Assembly: GCF_003605435.1 (NCBI RefSeq)
Contig: NZ_QXQB01000001.1
Span: 1,364,001 to 1,428,000, forward strand
DNA from: Paenibacillus pinisoli
Lineage (GTDB): Bacteria; Bacillota; Bacilli; Paenibacillales; Paenibacillaceae
Reading direction: 5' to 3'
Length of the DNA: 64,000 bases
Under the pieces are notes generated by a model, which saw only the letters and a program-made list of their open reading frames with translations, had not been told where the DNA came from and made no database searches. Shown here in pieces: positions 61,010 to 64,000 of the stretch. Numbering within the stretch: position 1 is the stretch's first letter; the number at the start of each line of letters is the position of its first letter. Position numbers and translations under genes: made by a program.

Positions 61010-62065
61010 TTACACTTGGCTGCTATTTTTTTCTTTATATTCCAGCGGTGGCACACCGTAATATTTTTTGAATATTTTCGAGAAATAGGGGTAGTCGTTA
61101 AAGCCGCATTGCTCCGCGATCAGGTTGATTTTGGCCGATTCCTCCTGCAGCAGCAGCTCTCTGGCCTTCTCCAGCCGAAATTCGCTGATATACTGCGTAA
61201 TGGGCTTCTTCATGACCTCACGGAATATTTTGCTCAAATAAGCCGTGCTTAAACCGCCATGCTCCGCAAGCATGGACAAATTCAAGGATGCATCGCCATA
61301 CTCGCGGCCAATCATCGCGATCGCATCCTCTACTACGCGCTTGTTGCGAGGCGCGCGGCTGTCCGCTACGACACTGATGATCCCGGAGATATAGTCCTTC
61401 CAGTTCCGAAGCAAATCCTCCAGCGCAGCAGCGGGCCTCGAAGCGGGATTGCCCTCATCACCTGCAGACCGCTTATGCACGAGCAGCAGCTCCGCCCGGA
61501 AGGCCAGTCCGAAGTGCCCCATAATCCGCTTCATCTCCAGCAGCGAATAATCGCCCTCGCGCAGATGAGCGCCCCAAGCGTCTATCAGCGTGTCGCATTC
61601 GGTTTTGTTTTCGGCCATGACGCTTTTGACCAGCATCGCGACGGTGTCCTTCATCAGGCGGATGCTGGCCGCATTCATGCTCGCCATCCACTTCGAGGGA
61701 TCGCTCAGCAGAACGCGCGAGATCACCTCCTGCAGCATCTCCGCCGTCACCGGCTTGAGCAGATAATCGGACACTTGATGGCGCAGCGCCTGCTGCACAT
61801 ACTGGAACTCCGCATAGCCGCTCAGCACGACAATCGCTATGTCCGGATGCCGCTCCCGCACTCTGGCAATCAGCTGCAGCCCGTCCATTACCGGCATCTG
61901 GATATCCGTCAGAATCATATCCGGCTTGCTGAGGCCGATGCACATTAACGCTTCCTCGCCGTTGCGCGCCTCGTCAATCTCGATCATGCTGCCGCCGGAC
62001 TGCTCCAGCAGCTTGATTATGCCCCTGCGAATGACGACCTCATCGTCAACGATTAAGATTTTCAT
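61010..62065 (-). CDS. YesN-type response regulator with AraC DNA-binding domain
   Basis: A 351-residue regulator. The receiver domain has Asp54 in MILTDIQMPVMDG; a middle linker of about 120 residues follows; the C-terminal AraC domain has two helix-turn-helices (LSMLAEHGGLSTAYLSKIFREV and NLIAEQCGFNDYPYFSKIFKKYYGVPP). It overlaps the kinase gene by 20 bases, with GGAGGG inside the kinase end as ribosome site. It most likely activates the sugar ABC operon downstream. Confidence 0.92.
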   Translation of the reverse strand: MKILIVDDEVVIRRGIIKLLEQSGGSMIEIDEARNGEEALMCIGLSKPDMILTDIQMPVMDGLQLIARVRERHPDIAIVVLSGYAEFQYVQQALRHQVSDYLLKPVTAEMLQEVISRVLLSDPSKWMASMNAASIRLMKDTVAMLVKSVMAENKTECDTLIDAWGAHLREGDYSLLEMKRIMGHFGLAFRAELLLVHKRSAGDEGNPASRPAAALEDLLRNWKDYISGIISVVADSRAPRNKRVVEDAIAMIGREYGDASLNLSMLAEHGGLSTAYLSKIFREVMKKPITQYISEFRLEKARELLLQEESAKINLIAEQCGFNDYPYFSKIFKKYYGVPPLEYKEKNSSQV

Positions 62066-63815
62066 AGTCCTTGCCCTCCTTCGGCAGCTTGATGCGTACG
62101 GTGACACCGCCCGTTAATGATTCCTCCAGATACAGGCCATAGCCTTTGCCATAATGCAGCCTGATTCTGTGCTGGACATTCAACAGCCCAATGCCCCGGC
62201 TCCGGCTTTCATCCTGCTCCGGCACCTCATCCGCCTCGCTTTCAAAGAGATGATTCATCGCTTCCATCGCCTGCTCGTCCATCCCCTGACCGTTGTCCTC
62301 GATATAGAGGGCATACGTCTCTACGTCGCAATCCTCCGCATAAATTTTCAGATAGTAGTCCCTCTCACCCATAAACGCATACAGAAAAGCATTCTCTACA
62401 ATCGGCTGCAGCGTCAGCTTCACAATGGGATAGCCCCCGAACGGCTCCAGCCCGTCCATATCAATCTCGATATCGGGATAGCGCTCCCGCTGGATGTCCA
62501 GATAGGTCCGCACATGCTCGATCTCCGTGCGCAGCTCCACCTCTGCCTTCGGATTGTTGATCGTATAGCGGAAGAATTCCGCCATCGCCCGGCTCATCCG
62601 GCTAATCGGCGGCGCTTCGTGAAGAATTGCCTGGCAATTGATCACCTCAAGCGTGTTGTACAGAAAGTGAGGATTGATCTGATGCTGCATCGCCAGCAGC
62701 ATAGCGTCCTTCTGCTTGACCTCCGCATTGATCTTCTCCATCTCCACGACATACACTCTGTCGATCATCTCGGACAGATTGGCAAGCATCTTGTTGAAAT
62801 TCCGGCCAAGCAGGCCGATCTCATCCGTATATTTGCTCGTGAATCGGACATCCAGATCGCCGATCTCGACCTTCTTCATCAGCTGCAGCAGCTTCTTGAT
62901 CGGCTGCGTCAGCATCCAGGTGAGCAGGAACGACATCACGAGCGTTATGAGCAAAATAACGATAATCACAAGCGGATGAACGATCTGAATCTGCCGCACC
63001 TTATCAATAATCGCCTTTTTGTTCGTATACGCCTGTACATCGAAGCCGCTGTAGCTCAGCTTGGATTCCGTCTTCAAGTACATGGCGTCGCCCGAGCCCG
63101 AGCCGTCCGGGAAGGACGAATAGACGATATGCCCCTTCGCGTCCTTCAGCTCTAGCATGAGGTCATTGGTTGCAAGCAAGCGGAACGCATCGCTGAACAT
63201 CTTGCCGTTCAGCCTGACGACAAGCATGCCGTCGCGGCCGTCCATATCATATTTGCCCATCATCAGATAGATCGAGGTATAGGATCGGTCCTGGTAGAAG
63301 AGATGCTCCTTCGTCGGCTTCGACCAGATGTCCGTCTCTTGGGCAAGAAATTGCTTGTACCACGTCTGATTGTGATAATCGATATCGGGCACACGGTCAA
63401 GGCCCGTGTCATGAATGATTGTCTCCTGCCCGTCCGCTCCATCCTCCTTGATGAACAGGAACACCGACTCCAGCTCGCTGGAGTATTGCGTCCGGAACGC
63501 TTCCAGCTTATGCTGCAGCCGCTCAATATCTGAAGCGTCTTCGATCTCCACGCTATTCTCCGAATAGTAAAAGAAATACTGAACGTTCTGCACCACCCGG
63601 CGCAGCTGGTTGTCCAAATTATAGCCGGCCTGATTAATGGACCGCTGCGTCCGGTCCAGCTCGTTGTCCGTAATCATGTCCTGATAATACTGCTGATAAA
63701 TATAGACGAGACTGAATACCCCGATGAACGAAACGATCGAAATCGAAATAAATATTTTCGTAAAAAACCGGCGGTCCATCAGTCTCTTCACAAGCATCTG
63801 CACTAGCCGCTTCAT
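62046..63815 (-). CDS. YesM-type sensor histidine kinase
   Basis: A 589-residue kinase. Helices at about 21-41 and 281-300 enclose a large extracytoplasmic sensor (about 240 residues, double-Cache-like). HAMP spans about 300-355; the His_kinase domain has His383 in QHQINPHFLYNTLEVI; the HATPase_c domain has DNGQGM and GIGLLNVQHR. This class senses extracellular sugars, often through the binding protein of the transporter. It starts the two-component operon, pairing with the YesN-type regulator. Confidence 0.92.
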   Translation of the reverse strand: MKRLVQMLVKRLMDRRFFTKIFISISIVSFIGVFSLVYIYQQYYQDMITDNELDRTQRSINQAGYNLDNQLRRVVQNVQYFFYYSENSVEIEDASDIERLQHKLEAFRTQYSSELESVFLFIKEDGADGQETIIHDTGLDRVPDIDYHNQTWYKQFLAQETDIWSKPTKEHLFYQDRSYTSIYLMMGKYDMDGRDGMLVVRLNGKMFSDAFRLLATNDLMLELKDAKGHIVYSSFPDGSGSGDAMYLKTESKLSYSGFDVQAYTNKKAIIDKVRQIQIVHPLVIIVILLITLVMSFLLTWMLTQPIKKLLQLMKKVEIGDLDVRFTSKYTDEIGLLGRNFNKMLANLSEMIDRVYVVEMEKINAEVKQKDAMLLAMQHQINPHFLYNTLEVINCQAILHEAPPISRMSRAMAEFFRYTINNPKAEVELRTEIEHVRTYLDIQRERYPDIEIDMDGLEPFGGYPIVKLTLQPIVENAFLYAFMGERDYYLKIYAEDCDVETYALYIEDNGQGMDEQAMEAMNHLFESEADEVPEQDESRSRGIGLLNVQHRIRLHYGKGYGLYLEESLTGGVTVRIKLPKEGKDYENLNR

Positions 63816-63911
63816 GTAAGCCCCTCCAATTCTGAGGTAAATGACAAGCTGTCGGAGCGATAATGCACGTATTATAGCATGTCCCTCAGGGGAAATGTCG
63901 AGCCCGAATGC

Positions 63912-63957
63912 AAAAGAGGCTGTCCCAAGGTCGATGGAATCGACCCCGGAACAGCCC
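63912..63957 (-). terminator. Terminator of a gene beyond the right edge
   Basis: GGCTGTTCC-GGGGTCGA and TCGACC-TTGGGACAGCC arms on the minus strand, followed by TCTTTTGC. It lies just beyond the stop of the possible partial gene at the window end. Confidence 0.75.
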
Positions 63958-63975
63958 CACAGGGATTGAATTTGC

Positions 63976-64000
63976 TTAGATTTGGACCAGCATCAGAATG
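63976..64000 (-). CDS. Possible C-terminal end of a minus-strand gene (ILMLVQI-stop)
   Basis: The last 25 bases read, on the minus strand, seven hydrophobic residues and TAA, immediately before a terminator. This position fits the end of a gene lying mostly outside the window. The frame is too short to test. Confidence 0.25.

Overview
The window reads as a chromosomal segment of a low-GC-lineage Gram-positive spore-former, most likely Paenibacillus or a close relative. The evidence is the mid-range base composition, strong AGGAGG-type ribosome binding sites, a T-box leader on the ilv-leu genes, an L20/IF3 leader with an ATT-initiated infC, a sigI-rsgI pair, phosphorelay-type PAS kinases, Fur and PerR boxes, and a YesM/YesN-controlled sugar ABC cassette. 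No rRNA, tRNA, prophage, transposase gene or CRISPR array was seen. Most genes lie on the minus strand.

Layout. 0-3.3 kb: ABC-2 exporter genes (one partial) and an ArgD-like aminotransferase behind two ARG boxes. 3.4-14.2 kb: a VOC protein, a three-PAS kinase, odhAB (2-oxoglutarate dehydrogenase), an AlkD-like protein, leucyl aminopeptidase, and a second kinase with an RsbU_N-like head and a 0A box. 14.3-17.2 kb: rsgI-sigI and a zinc-binding small protein. 17.4-18.1 kb: a 276-bp direct repeat with long hairpins. 18.4-26.2 kb: T-box-ilvB-ilvN-ilvC-leuA, then leuB cut off from leuA by two opposite-strand membrane genes. 26.4-28.8 kb: GNAT, a Gly/Cys-rich small protein, infC-rpmI-rplT. 28.8-33.7 kb: two glycosyltransferases, a PAP2 phosphatase, a 207-bp inverted-repeat element, trmB. 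34-37 kb (plus strand): ytqA-mnmM-VOC-manA. 37.0-37.8 kb: about sixteen 50-bp tandem repeats. 38-41.6 kb: a B12-type radical SAM protein and a secreted trypsin-like protease. 41.7-52.4 kb: an iron neighbourhood (GNAT, ferritin, DUF1450, CtpA, Cof phosphatase, CWC protein, Fe(III) ABC transporter, two-component system, fur). 52.5-56.4 kb: sulfate uptake (cysT-cysW-cysA-sbp). 56.5-63.8 kb: Gfo/Idh oxidoreductase, sugar ABC transporter and YesM/YesN. The last 25 bases may hold the tail of another gene.

How the genes work together. The strongest theme is metal control from 42 to 52 kb. Three Fur-type 7-1-7 boxes sit at promoters of a DUF1450 gene, an Fe(III) ABC operon and a two-component system directly upstream of that operon. 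PerR-like boxes precede ferritin and fur. Together they look like one iron acquisition, storage and sensing module in which the two-component system probably adds a second input to iron uptake. A second theme is amino-acid-responsive control: ARG boxes, a T-box with a probable leucine specifier, and structured intercistronic RNA between ilvN and ilvC. The two large intergenic repeat arrays are the parts least explained by known features.
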